A DNA stretch of 64,000 bases from the NCBI GenBank assembly GCA_030762895.1, contig CM061063.1, positions 105,794,210 through 105,858,209 on the forward strand, written 5' to 3'. The notes under the pieces were generated by a model that was given only the letters and a program-made list of their open reading frames with translations, had not been told where the DNA came from and made no database searches. Source of the DNA: Sophora flavescens. Lineage: Eukaryota; Streptophyta; Magnoliopsida; Fabales; Fabaceae. Below, piece by piece: positions 12,460 through 24,900 of the stretch. A program made the translations under genes and the position numbers. How positions within the stretch are numbered: the first letter of the stretch is position 1; every line of letters begins with the position of its first letter.

Positions 12460-13335
12460 GCTATTTGGTGATATGATATGATGTTTAAGGTGCACCACCC
12501 ATCAAACTAAAGTGATACGATGATGTGTCATTCAAGTGATAAAATCTGCATCATCCAAAGTGATATAATAATGCGTAAGTGATAAAATCTGGATCATCCA
12601 AAGTGATACAATGATGCGTCATTAGATTTATTTATAATTAAATTGATGAATATTTAGATTTGATGGTAAAAAAAAAAAAAACTAACTTTTACCTGATCTC
12701 AACCTCTGCCTCCAACCACATGTCTCTGTATGGTCATTTCAGTTGAAGCTTGAAGAGTTGTGGGGCGGGGGTGGCAGATCCGGATCTTCATCGGGCGGAA
12801 GCGGTGCCGACGGGCGGAGGGAGGCCGGATCTGGTCGAGCTTGTGGTTCCACTTACAGATCTGGCTGAGCTTCTAGCATTTGGAGAAGAAGGGGACACCG
12901 GAGCGATTTGAACGTTTTCGGTGTTCATGGTCATGGAGTCGAGCGGCTGCGAGACTAGCTAGAAGGAGGCGAGGCGAGTTCAGCTTTCAGGAAGCCAGCG
13001 GATCCGGGTTTCGGAGGTTGCGGCACGGCGGCGTATCCTCCGTCCGGTGGTGGTTGTAGGTGAGGAGACAGTTAGGTAGGGTAGGGATGGAGTGGTGGGG
13101 GAAGGAGAATGGTATGAATGGAATTTGAAAATAAAAAAAAATTGTATTATCTATAATAATAATAGGTCATTTAGGTTAAAAATGGTGGTACACTCATGAA
13201 CCACCTATTTGATGCTTCATTCTACTTTTGACACTTTATGGAGGGTGACAGTTTAGATGATCCAGAATTTGTCACTTGGATGATGCATCGTTACACCATT
13301 TTGGTGGGTAGTGCATCATAAGCTTCACCCTGATG
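12460..13335. mobile_element. Non-autonomous TIR element with GC-rich core
   Basis: The two ends are long imperfect inverted repeats: GGTGCACCACCCATC and AGTGATACGATGATG at left pair with GGTGGGTAGTGCATC and GATGATGCATCG at right. GTGATAAAATCTGCATCATCC occurs more than once in the left arm. The core (about 12750-13090) is markedly GC-rich and has the look of a coding or 5' UTR fragment from a host gene; its origin was not recognised. No transposase. The target-site duplication was not determined, so MULE or other superfamily is open. Confidence 0.6.
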
Positions 13336-13933
13336 CAGGAATAATTTTTTGTATGAGTTGGTTTCAGATAAATGCTTTAGAGGCATATTTATGTTGAGGG
13401 ATTTTTTATTTTTTCTTATTCAAGTCTTTGCGCTGAGGTTTGCTTGAGATCAGTATTTTGATGGTTTAAAATTCTGAAATGAAGGTGGATTCATGACAGA
13501 GTCACGTTTGGTAGGGTGCAAGTGTGAAAAGGCAAGAAGGCCAAAGTTCTTTTGATGAAGGAAGACAACTTCCTATAGCGATGCCAGAGTGACAGAGTGG
13601 TAATCTCTTCCAATTTTTATAATAATTATCTTATTTAGTGATTAGTGTATGATGCATGACATGCTTTTGTGGGTGTAACTTGTTTGATAGAACTACTCAA
13701 ATGGATTGGTTGAATATGAACTCCTTGAGCTCTCAAGTTTAAAAGAATCACTACTTTGATTATGGTTCTTGAACCTCCAACTTTTATTTTTCTCTTTGTT
13801 TGGTTGGACTTTGTACTAGATTTTAATTGTGCATACTATTTTATATTTGAAGAGTTAATACGAAAAATTGGTGAGATATTACGCTCAAAGATTCAGCTAA
13901 TGTGGTCATATATGTGTTTTGTATAGATGAAGG
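13336..13933. other. Spacer, no gene recognised
   Basis: No coding frame or repeat pair was recognised. By position it is internal sequence of the plus-oriented LTR element or unrelated intergenic DNA. Confidence 0.4.
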
Positions 13934-14563
13934 TAGGGGTGTTCATATCTAAATCGATTTAAAAGAAAACCAAAAACCGATACAAAAAAATCGAAAACCG
14001 AAAAAAACCGACGTCTTTTGGATTTTTTTGGATCTTGTTTTGTAAAACCGATCGGATCGGATTGGATTTTTGATTCATTTTCTTAAACCGAATCAATCCA
14101 AACCAAATCGTATATATAAAATTTAATATATATTTATTCTATTTTTTGTATTATTGATTTTTTTTTTTTTTTCCTAATAATACTTCCTAGTTTGATTTGA
14201 CATAATTTTTTATTATTTATAAGTTTCAAACATTAAAAAATATATTATGGAACTAGTTGATGATAATATTTATTTATTTTGTATATATTTTATTAAATTA
14301 TTACATCAATATATAAACGATTATATACATGTTTAAGATTTTATTCAATTTAACTTGTAATCTTAATTCTTCGATGTAATATAAATATGTAATAATGTGT
14401 CGGTAAAAATCAACCGAACCAATCCAAATCGCATTTAATCGGATCGGATCAGATTTTTCGAAATAAGCCATCCAAACAGAAATGAACCACATGTTCTTTT
14501 TATCTTTGGATCGGATGACTTTTTGCCTCAAAACCGATCCAAACCGAATCGCGAACACCCCTA
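13934..14563. mobile_element. hAT-type MITE, 630 bp
   Basis: Terminal inverted repeats TAGGGGTGTTC and GAACACCCCTA are flanked by an exact 8-bp target duplication GATGAAGG (13926-13933 and 14564-14571), which fits the hAT superfamily. Subterminal regions are rich in AACCGAT, GGATCGGAT and their complements, the likely transposase-binding sites. The centre is AT-rich and non-coding. Confidence 0.9.
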
Positions 14564-15344
14564 GATGAAGGGTTGTAGCTGAAAATTTAATTTTGTGGGA
14601 TATATGATATTTTTTTTTTATCATATAAAATTTAGGTGAGTTGGATCCCGTGGACTCGTTGGATATATGAATTTTAACTTGTTAGAAATCTTATTAATGA
14701 TATTATGTTAATTTTAGAAAGCAATTTTGTTACTTTTCAATTTGTTCAAGGTTTGTTCTTGATCCTTGTGGATATATCATTTTGGATGAAATTAAATAGA
14801 TGAGCAATAATTGTTTTTGTAAATTATATAGTGGGGGTTAGTTTTGTATTATTTGCTAAAATATATCTATTGATATTTTATTTGAGATCTGAGATAGAAT
14901 TGCTTATTTATTTGAATTGAAAGAATATGTATATGCAACACCTTGTGATGAAATCATTGATGATAAACACAACTTGGCTAAATTGTATAATAAGTTTACT
15001 TTGATTTTACACTGAAAATGTTGGTTATGCATGTGGTTGTTTAAGTGTGTTGAAAATTATGAGAATGAATGAGTGTTCTTGTGTTGCTCATTGGAGTGAT
15101 CAGCCATGGAAGACTAATGTACTATTTAAAATTTATTTGATGAGTGTTTTAAATCTGAATATATATTGTGGTTACATATATTTTATTTTTGACTTGAGAA
15201 TGATGTGAAAAATGATAAAATTCATAATATGTGGTTGATTATATGGCATGAATGAGGTGAGTAAGACCAATTGTCATTCTATTATGTTATGGAGACCAAT
15301 TGTCATTCTATTATGTTATGGAATTGAGATGTCGTAATTTTATG
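14564..15344. other. Spacer with a small tandem duplication
   Basis: No gene recognised. A 29-bp segment containing ACCAATTGTCATTCTATTAT is duplicated head to tail at about 15263-15320. Confidence 0.55.
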
Positions 15345-15580
15345 ATTAAGTGTATATAAATAGTATTTTTGTTTTGGATTAAACATGTGATTCAATATAT
15401 GTATTAAATTTTGAAATGGATTTTTGTTGGTATACATGGATAATGTCCCCATGAATGAATAATAATACAAGAAAGTGGAAGAAGAAAGCAATGTCTGGGC
15501 AATGTGTCCGTTTTGTTCCTTATGCAGAGTTGCAGACCGAAATAGATAAAATGTCAAGCTCTGGGTGTGGCAATATGTTT
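15345..15580 (+). repeat. LTR-element segment B, plus-oriented copy
   Basis: Nearly the reverse complement of 18743-18957. Shared landmarks are TGGATTAAACATGTGATTCA, TACATGGATAATG, CCCCATGAATGAATAATAAT and GTTCCTTATGCA. In the minus copy this segment lies just before the polypurine tract and 3' LTR, so it is the 3' internal part of the same non-coding retroelement family. Homology stops after TATGTTTCA, and no 3' LTR follows here. Confidence 0.8.
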
Positions 15581-17893
15581 CAGCTATGCAAAGGACCACA
15601 TTGTACAATTATCTAGTATTTTGCTTCAATATTGTGGTTCTGAAATTTCATGTCAGTACTAATTAGAGTGGAAATCTTATTAGTTCCAATGACACTGAAG
15701 ATTTTTCTTTGTTGTTTGGAAGGCTAACTGTGTTGCTTGGTCCCTTCTCTTATTCTTATTTAATTTATTTCTATCTAAAAAAATGGTGTTGCTGGGTAAA
15801 TGATATATCTATGTCATTGAAAATAATGAGTAATGTTTTTACTTGTGGGTGTTGTAAGTGGAAAGACCAAGCGATCATGCATTTCAATGCATATGACGAT
15901 CCTCCATGGGGCATAGGTAAACTTGGTCAAAGGAGATGAAATAACTATTACGATCATTTATCAAGTTTGTGACAAATGTGAAATAATGGACGGGAGACTT
16001 TGTGGCTACCGAGCATATTTGTTCATATAAAGATATTTTCTGCCTCCTATATTTTTGTAGGGGATAAATTGGATTTCCCACTGTGTTGAAAGTGCAGTGA
16101 TGCTAACAGAATTTCAGATTCAAAGATGATATGTTCACCCTTTTGTGGTGTAATTACTTGGAGATCAGCCAGATTAGAGTTAATACTCTGAAATTGGTGA
16201 TAATAGATCGAGTGGTTAAAAAACTTCTTAGCAGATATTTTATTGTGAGTTAAATTACCTCCTTATGTCTGCAAGTACAATAATTTTGTCCCTTCATATA
16301 GTGTAAGAAGTATTAGACTGCATTTATTGAGGGATAAGCTGAAAGCTTTTAATGAATTTTATATCCCTTATGAGTGATGTATGAAGTGTAACATACACTT
16401 GATGAAATCACCTATATGAGTGTCAAGTGGGGCCGTTTGTATGATATTGTGGCATAATCTATATAGCACTCATGAATTACCAGACGCACGCATGGTCTAT
16501 TAGGGCAAAACAGTGTAATAGCAAGAATTATGGGGGTGTAGTGTTATCGGTAGACCTCTATCATACATCAAAGTATTTTGGTTCATAGAAGTTTACTTCA
16601 CCAACTTATAAAATCTACTTTCTTATAAGTTTTAATAAGAAAGTATATTTTAATAAAATTTATAAAGAAAAGAAAACCTCACTTATCAAACAAATAATTT
16701 AAAAAAAAAAAAAACTATACCCCATCTCGTGCTGAATAAAGATTTGTAAAGAGGATAGGAAAATGGTGCTTAAAAGGTTTTACAAAGTAGCTTTAATAGA
16801 AAAGGGGGGATTAGATTTGAGATCATTAGCCTATGATAGAAAAAAGGGAATAAGAAAAAGAAAAGGTTAATTTGTTACTGCTTAATTAAAATTATTTACA
16901 CCACTTAAGTATGCAAGAATTGGTGACGGGAAAAAACCATCTTAAGAGTCATACATCTATAATTAAAGTAGATTTAAAGAGTAAAAGAATAATGCTGATT
17001 TTGATGTTAAAAGAATATTCTTCGCTTTTTCTTTTAAATTTTTATTATCTTTTTTATTTGGTTAGTGCCTGAATATCTTTGGGTTAATTATCCACATATA
17101 TGCATAGTTATAGGTTCAATTGAGTCTTCAACCTTTTGTATTGCAGACAAGGTTAAAAAGTAGTGTTAGTTAAATAAAAGTATCTTTTTAGTGAAATGTT
17201 GTGTAGGATAATGAATAATGCATGACTAGTGTAGCGAATTAAGAGAGGGAATAGTTTAGGTCGAGTTAGGTTCTGGTAAGCCTGGGTCTGACCTGTCTTC
17301 CAATCATGATGCCTGAGTCTGGCCTATAGCCTGTTATATGCCAATTTAAAAGCTTGAGCGACCTACTTTAAAGTGCAGTATGGCGCAAAGCCTATTTAAA
17401 AGTCTCCTTATCAATAAGACCTTTAAATATATCTCCATCTATAAATAGGTTACAATCATTCACTTGTAAATAGGTCCAGTTGGTCTTTAATGATGAAAGA
17501 AGTTGATAGATATATCTTAATAAATAAATCACTAGACATTCACAAATAAATAGACAAATAAATTACTATATGATCAATAGGTCTTTACCTTTAAATATTA
17601 TGAATAATAGTAAACCTCGATGAGTGATATGGCTTATTCACAACCCTAAAGCGAAGCAACCGTGCAAGTTTAAAAGGCGGGGATGCTTTAGGAAATGTCA
17701 CGATCTCTCTCGCACACGAGGGATTAGCACCAGAACGCATTCCCATATGTCACAAAAATGAAAGTGGATCCGCACATGTGCATAGCAACTTTTTCACTAG
17801 TGCATGTTTGGATTCGAGTGCAGAAATTAACTTAAAAATTAATTTTCATACGGTGTTTTCTATTATAATTGATTTTATCTCTAAAATGAATAT
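15581..17893. other. Intergenic, no gene recognised
   Basis: No convincing coding frame. The stretch 17240-17400 (GTAAGCCTGGGTCTGACC, GCCTGAGTCTGGCCTATAG) resembles the GGCCTG-rich subterminal parts of some plant hAT MITEs, but no ends or duplication were found. The rest is AT-rich. Confidence 0.45.
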
Positions 17894-18589
17894 TGTTATA
17901 AAAATATTAAATAAATAAAATGAATAAATAAAATAAATATAGAAAAATATGAAGAACATTAACAAAAATTTATAGTCTGAGACGTATAAAATCATATTAT
18001 CCTTAAGGATTATTTCGCCACAATAATAATAATAATGTGAAACTCCCATAGAATTTAATAGACTCTTCCAAAATAACATTATTATCCTGGGTGTAAGAAT
18101 TCAAAACATCTAGAAAATCTTTGAAAAAAAAAAACTCATTGAAACAATATATATAAAGGATGTATATAGAGATTGAAACTAGAATAAAAGAGAGATTTTC
18201 TCTCTTTCTCAATCTCTCTCAAAAGGCTCTCCAATTACTTTTCGGTAAAACATACACCCTCTATATAACTAGGTGAATGCTCAAATCAAATCTATATTTA
18301 TATGTGATGGCCACTGTACCGTTGGCAATATAAAGAAACAAAGCACAATTTAGTAACAAAATGTATTAGCTTTTAAAGGATATAAAAAGCCATAAAAATA
18401 TAATATAACATGTTGGAAAACTGCTATTGTCCTGTATAATAAAAATCATTAAATAATAATAATAAAAGAAATCAAATCATTAATAGAAATGTTATTGAAA
18501 TAAATGATAATAAAATATAATAAAGTGTGAATTTAAATACCTTAAATATCAAATTATTTTGAAATAAATTTTAAATAAAATTTCCAACA
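17894..18589 (-). repeat. 3' LTR of the minus-strand retroelement
   Basis: Bounded by TGTTATA at the forward left end and TTTCCAACA at the right end, giving TGTTG...AACA in element orientation. It is about 696 bp and preceded by the polypurine tract. It also contains an internal TGTTGGAAAAC at 18410, so 18410-18589 alone has inverted ends and could be mistaken for a MITE. Confidence 0.7.
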
Positions 18590-19184
18590 ATCACCTGCAT
18601 ATTTTAAAATAATTTGTGAAAATAATTAATAAAACTCAAAATTGATCACATGAATGTTAATACATCGAATTTATTGTCTTTTAAACTATGAACCAAACCT
18701 AGATTGATAAGAGTTACATAAGTGATGAAACATATTTTTATTGCCACACTCGGAGCTTGATATTTTATCTATTTCGGTATGCATAAGGAACAAAAGGACA
18801 CATTGCTGGACATTGGTTTCTTCTTCCACTTTCTTATATTATTATTCATTCATGGGGACATTATCCATGTATACCAACAAAAATCCATTTCAAAATTTAA
18901 TACATATATTGAATCACATGTTTAATCCAAAACAAAAATACTTGTTATATACACTTAGTGTATATTTGGATGGGGTATTTCAAAATTCCAAGGAATTTGA
19001 AATAAAAGGCAATTCAATTACTTCAATTGAATTACTTTCATTCTGAAAATACTTTGTTTGGATAGGGTAATTAATACATTGTATTTTAAATTCTTTGTTT
19101 GGATAAAACATTTCAATTACCACCAATTACATTTTTTATGAATATTCATTTAAAAAAACTAGGATTTTAACTGTCCATGAGCTA

Positions 19185-19510
19185 GCGCCACTGCACCCAG
19201 TGTTTGGGGGCCGGAGCCCCCGCACCCGGTGACCAGGGGCCAGTGCCCCCGCACCGGGTGACCGGGTGCCGGCGACCCCCACCGTGTGTCTGGGGTCCGG
19301 TACCAATGCACTGGGTGTCCGGGGTTCGGAGCCCCCGCACCCGGTGTCCGGGGGGCCGATGCCCCCCACCTGTGTCGGGGGGCCGGCGCCCTCGCACCAG
19401 GTGTCCGCGGGGTCGGGTTTGGGGTGGTGCGGGGGCCAGGCCCCGGTGGTCAGGGGTACCGGCCCTGGTCTGGGGGGTCCGGGGCTGGGTCTTGGTGGTC
19501 CGGGGCTGAC
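19185..19510. repeat. GC-rich minisatellite
   Basis: About 325 bp, mostly G and C, in an otherwise AT-rich region. It consists of degenerate ~30-bp units built on CACCCGGTGTCCGGGG and GGGGCCGGTGCCCCCG, many of them self-complementary. It stands inside the internal region of the minus-strand LTR element, where the plus copy has other sequence. Open frames through it are products of base composition. Confidence 0.85.
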
Positions 19511-19982
19511 ATCAGTGGTAGATGGTAGATGTGTTTATTTTAGGCTTCCTTCCTCTAGGTTGTGAAACCTACGTCCACCTATGAGCATAGATGTAGATAA
19601 AATTATAAAAGTTGGGTATACTAAATTCTCAACAAAAATATTATATCAAAACTTGAAATTAGAAAAGAAACAATTTTTCATAGGAAATAATCTCTAAGAT
19701 TGTTGTAAAAATATTAAATTTATTAATAAATGTAGACAAAGATGAAGAACATCAATAAAAGTTTATAGTCTGAGACTGTGAAATCACACTATCCTTAAGG
19801 GTTATTTCGCCACAAAAATAATAATAATGTGAAACTCCCCCAAGATTTATCAGACTCTTCCAGAATAACAATATTATTAAGGGTGCCAGAACAGCAAGAA
19901 TTACTCAACTCTCATACATTTAATAAATATTATTTGGTAAAGGTTTCATTTGTAACTTGGGTCAGGGCAGAGGCATGGCTGC

Positions 19983-21929
19983 TGTAACATCCTAAATTTT
20001 AAATATAATTTTTAAATAGAAACATTAAGCTATTATGAGGTTTAGTGTATAAATTGGTAGTATGAGAATGTATTAGAATTTTCTTTAATAATTATAAAAG
20101 AATAATATATGGTTGACCAAAAAAAAATTTAAATATGAGAAAGCTACGTGAATGGCGCTAGTATAGGATACTATTGCCATCAGTTTAGGAAATTTGGCTT
20201 GCTTGTTTCCTTGTTCTTTTAAAAGAAAAAAAAAAGAGAATAAAAATCAAAATGAGTTTCTTATAAATATGGTACTTTGAACCTAATTCATGGAGTCATA
20301 TAGCCGCCGCACAGGAGACGTGAATGGTATTTCCATTCCTTGCCAGTACAATCGTAACAACACAGATCCAAGAACGCCATCAAACGGGAGGGGAATTTTT
20401 AGGGAAGCGCAAATCCTTATAATACGTAATTTTTAGAGCACATCGGGGGTCTGCAAAAGGTGAGTAAAAATAATTTTTCTCACACTTTCATGGTACAATT
20501 AATTTGAGGCTTCTACATGTAACTTTGTCTTTTCTGAAATAGTAAAATATGTTAGGATTCTTGATTTTGAGATTCTTAAAACATCTCACCTTTTGATAAT
20601 TGATTTTTTATCAAAGAATACATTTTTGTGTGGCAATGTTGTACGTGCTTCTGTTTAAGCTATTTTGTACTAAATTAGTCCTTTTGGCTTATCTAGTCTA
20701 CCTTTTTTATAAAAATTGTAAATGCCATTTGAATGCAAATTATTTTGAATTTCACGCTAGACTTTTTGTACCTTATGTTAATAATGTTGTTGCGATGGTG
20801 AGCAGGTGAAACACACATTTGCATGCTTGGGTTCTTGTGTTTAAAAGCGGTTACATTAGAATATTGGTATTATAATAAACATATTAAATTCAATATTAAC
20901 TTGTCATGATAGTTGTGTTATAAATGCATTCCGAGTGTTCATGAAATTGATGCCATGGAGTTTGATAAAATTTTGGTAGTCATCCGGGATGACATATTGC
21001 ATAGTGTATATGAGTTGATTATCACCTTAGGGAAGGGATGGCGGTTCTACATTCTATTAGGGAATAGGATGGAGATATCACCATCTGGGATGGAATATCA
21101 GATGATTAAAATATTCACATCTGGGATGGAATATTATGAGATACCTCCATCTGGGATGGGGAAGGCAGTGGGACGCCATTGCATGGATATGAGCTCATAG
21201 ACCTTAGTGGATCTGAGATTCACACCGGTTACGGGAACCAAAGAGTCAAGTTAAGTGATTAGGAATCACCGAGTCATGTTCATGGAGTTGCATTGTGTAG
21301 AGTTTGCGTGGTGAATGTGATTAAATGCAATGAGATGTTGTTATTCTTTGAGCTTATGAGTTTGTACTTTAAATGCTTGACATTAATTTTATTTATAAAT
21401 AATTATTATTTTGGAGATTTGTTATATTCAATATTTTAAAAATTAGCGGGTACCATGAATGTTTTTCCGGTTACCGCGTCGGCTGAAAACAACACTATTT
21501 GCGAACATTTTCATCAAGTGATTATTTTTATTCACTGGGATTATATCTCATTAAAAGTGTGGTTTTCAGAGCACGAGGACGACATCATTGGAGCCGGAGA
21601 GGATTGAAGACCTAGCGAATTTTCTTAGTTATTATTCCTAGCTTGATTAGTGTTTTCTTAAATAAGGGGTCGTATGTGGCTAGACGTTTTTATTTATTTA
21701 ACGATGGGTTTATTAGTAGGCGCCGGTTTTGAGGCTTGGGGTTTTTATTTGGACGCATGGATTTATTATTTATTACTTTGACACATCATATCTATTTTAA
21801 TTGATATGAAGTATTTTCAGACCCGATTAAGTCGCAAAATTTTTATGACAAGTTTGTTTAATTTAAAACTATTCAAAGGATTTTTCATTGATTTTGTTTT
21901 GGGTTACTAATGTAACGAAGGGCGTTACA
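19983..21929 (+). repeat. 5' LTR of the gypsy element
   Basis: Starts TGTAACATCC, ends GGGCGTTACA, 1947 bp. It aligns with 25727-27681 throughout, including CATGGAGTCAT and GAGACGTGAATGG early and GGGTTACTAATGTAACGA at the end. Confidence 0.95.
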
Positions 21930-21933
21930 TTTA

Positions 21934-21945
21934 TGGTATCAGAGC
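21934..21945 (+). promoter_or_regulatory. Primer-binding site (initiator Met tRNA)
   Basis: TGGTATCAGAGC begins 5 bp after the 5' LTR. It is complementary to the 3' end of plant initiator methionine tRNA, the usual primer for these elements. Confidence 0.93.
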
Positions 21946-21969
21946 CAGGTCGATTCTAAATCTGACTGT

Positions 21970-24900
21970 GGTAATGGGACTTTTTCTAAAATAAAACTTT
22001 GGCGTATAGAATGCTTGTTAGAGTTATAGATGCTGCATGCTATTCTTTGGGATATTGGACCTGATCAACCCAGTATTTCATTGGTAGTGAGCAGATTTAT
22101 GACGACTAATAGGCGTGGGACGAATGTTGCACTTGCAGCAGCTTTGGATTGTATGGCCAAGGCTATGCGAGGGCAGACGGAGACTCGCCGTCAACTGAAA
22201 GGGAATGGAGGCGGTGATGGAAACCTAGGACCCTTAACACGTGGGGCTTTTCGAATTCAATAAGAACAATTCGCCATCATTCTGAGGCAGCTTAGATCCG
22301 AAGGAGGCTGAATTTCTTCTACTTGTTAAGAAAAAATAAATAAAAAAATTTATTATATTGTTTGATTCAGGAGCAACGCATTCCTTGATACATCCTTTAT
22401 GTGTGAAAATTTGGAGATACCAATCTTTCATTTGTCATTTGATTCATATTTCTACTCCTATAGGGATATTCTTGTTCTTCCATTGGTTGTTTAAATTGTT
22501 TCCTTGTGTGTCAAGACACTCCTTATGACATCAATCTTATTGTTATCTATGTATTGTATGTTATTCTTGGTATTGACTTATTGGCATCTAGACTCATTGC
22601 CATAAGCATTCTGACAAAAATATCCTTACCTCTTCACATCCAATGTCTAATGATTTTCCCCGTACCCAGTTCTATTGTTTCCGCTATTGCTTGTCATAAG
22701 TGCTTAGTTGAGGGAGCTCAAGGATGTGTACTCTTATTCTCTGCTAAGATAGAGGCTGTGAGTGGCGTGATGACTATACCGTGGTGCGTGAGTTCAGGAT
22801 GTTTTCCCTAAGGATGTCACTAGTTTGCCTCCGAATAGAAGTTGAGTTTAACATAGATCTAGTGCCAGGGAGTGGACCGATCTCGGTAGCGCCTTATAGA
22901 ATGGCACCTTTAGAGTTGAGCGAGCTTAAGAAAGCGATTAGAGGAGATGCTAGGGAAGGGGTTTATTAGGCCTAGTGTGTCACCCTGGGGACCTCTGTCC
23001 CTCTTGGTGAAAAAGGAGGATGGGACCATGAGGCTATGTGTTGACTATAGGCGAGTTGAACAAAGTGACCATCGAGGGAATAAATACCCTTTGCCTAGGA
23101 TAGATGACCTCTTAGACTAGGCCGAGGAGAGCGTCGGTGTTTTCCAAAATAGATCTAAGATCGGGACACCATCAAATTGGAGTCAAGAATGAGGACATTC
23201 CTAAGACAGACCTTTAGGACAAGGTATGGCCACTACGAGTATGTAGTGATGCCCTTTGGGTGACCAATGCTCCAGCCATTTTCATGGACTACATGAATCG
23301 GATCTTTAGGCCGTTCTTGGATAGCTTTGTGGTGGTGTTCATAGATGATATTTTGATATACTCTAGGACACCGAGAGGATCATGAGGAACATTTGAGGTC
23401 GGTGTTGCAGATTCCGAGGAAGAAGCATTGTATGCAAAGCCGAGAAAAGTGTGAATTTTGGCTTGATGAGGCGTAGTTTTTAGGACATACCATATCTAGG
23501 AGTGGTGTAGCGGTTGACTCTAGTAAGGTTGATGCGGTCTTTGGGATGGGAGCAACCTAAGTCGGTGGCGAGAAGTGAGGAGTTTCCTAGGACCAGACAA
23601 GTTACTATAGGAAGTTCAAGAGGGGTTCTCTAGACTAGCTTTACCTCTTACCAAGTTGACTAGGAAAGGAAAATCTTTCGAGTGGGATAAGGAATGCGAA
23701 GAGAATTTTGAGGAGCTTAAGAGGAGATTGGTGTCATCACTAGGTCTTAACCATTCCAGACCTTTCGGTGAGTTTTGTGGTATATTGTGACGCTTCTAAG
23801 TATGGTTTAGGTTGTGTGTTGATGCGGGAAGGCAAGGTAGTGGCCTATGCATCTAGGCGACTTAGGACACATGAGGTGAATTATCCTACTCATGACCTTG
23901 AGTTAGCAGTAGTAGTTTTTGCTCTTAAGATTTGGAGACACTATTTGTACGGTGCAAAGTTTGAGGTTTTTAGTGATCATAAGAGCCTTAAGTATTTGTT
24001 TGACCAAAAGGAATTGAATATGAGGCAAAGGAGGTGAATGGAATTTCTTAAGGACTATGATTTTGAGTTGAAGTACCATCCGGGGAAAGCCAATGTGGTG
24101 GGTGATGCACTCGATGGGAAAACCTTGCACGTGTCAAGTTTAATGGTCCAAGAGATGAATATGTTAGAGGAGTTCAGAGGCATGAATCTAGATGTATCTC
24201 TTAGTACGCTAAGCTTGAAGTTGAATAGACTGGAAATTTGCAGTGACCTTAGAGAAATGATTAGGCGAGCAGCTTTTAGATCGGGAGTTACAATCTCTTT
24301 TAGATCAAGAGAATTATGTGTTGTCTACTGATGGTCTATTGTTGTTTAAGAATAAAATCGTTGTTCCTAAGGAGGGAGCCTTAGAGAGAAAGTTTTAGAG
24401 GAAGCGCATAAGGGGAAGTTCACCATACATTCGGGGATAACCAAGGCGTACCAAGACCTTAAGACTATGTAATGGTGGACGGGGAATGAAAAAGGCTGTG
24501 GCTAGCTTTGTAACGGGGTGTTTAGTGTGCCAAAAGGTTAAGATAGAACATCAGAAGCCTTCGGGATTGTTGCAGTCCTTGGAGATTCCATAATGGACGT
24601 GGGAGAGAATTTCTCGGGATTTGTGATGGGGTTACCAAAGACACGTTTGGGCTTAGACGCCATTTGGGTGATAGTGGATAGGTTGACCAAGTCTGCCCAC
24701 TTCTTTCCAATTAAGGCAACCTATAGCTTAGACAAGTTGGCATACCTCTATATCAAGGAAATAGTCAAGCTTCATGGGATACCCACATCTATAGTGTCGG
24801 ATAGAGACCAGAGGTTTACCTCTAGATTTTGGAGAACTTTTCAGCAAGCCTTTGGGACTAAGTTGGACCTTAGCACGGCCTATCATCCCCAAATGGATGG

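Larger units (their letters stand above)
17894..19935 (-). mobile_element. Non-autonomous LTR retrotransposon (minus strand), 5' LTR truncated
   Basis: Reading the minus strand: a partial 5' LTR (19935-19701, ending ...ACAACA), a non-coding internal region, a purine-rich tract (TATGCAGGTGAT, 18605-18590) and a 3' LTR (18589-17894) that starts TGTTGGAAATTT and ends ...TATAACA. The two LTRs align over the U5 side (AGTCTGA, GGGAGTTTCACATTATTATT, GGCGAAATAA). A TATA-like ATATAAATATAG sits in the 3' LTR near 18300. No gag or pol remains, so mobility would need proteins from elsewhere. The 5' LTR is cut off near 19935, where the LINE nest begins. Confidence 0.75.

Noticed and set aside
18410..18589. 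A 180-bp MITE with TGTTGGAAA/TTTCCAACA ends
   Set aside because: The right end is the start of the 3' LTR with a polypurine tract beside it. The left TGTTGGAAAAC is internal and no target duplication brackets it.
19136..19565. Several overlapping frames in the GC-rich block
   Set aside because: They exist in almost every phase because GC-rich repeats lack stop codons. No domain or codon signature.
21934..21945. A tRNA gene remnant
   Set aside because: Only the 12-base complement of the tRNA 3' end is present, placed as a retroelement primer-binding site.
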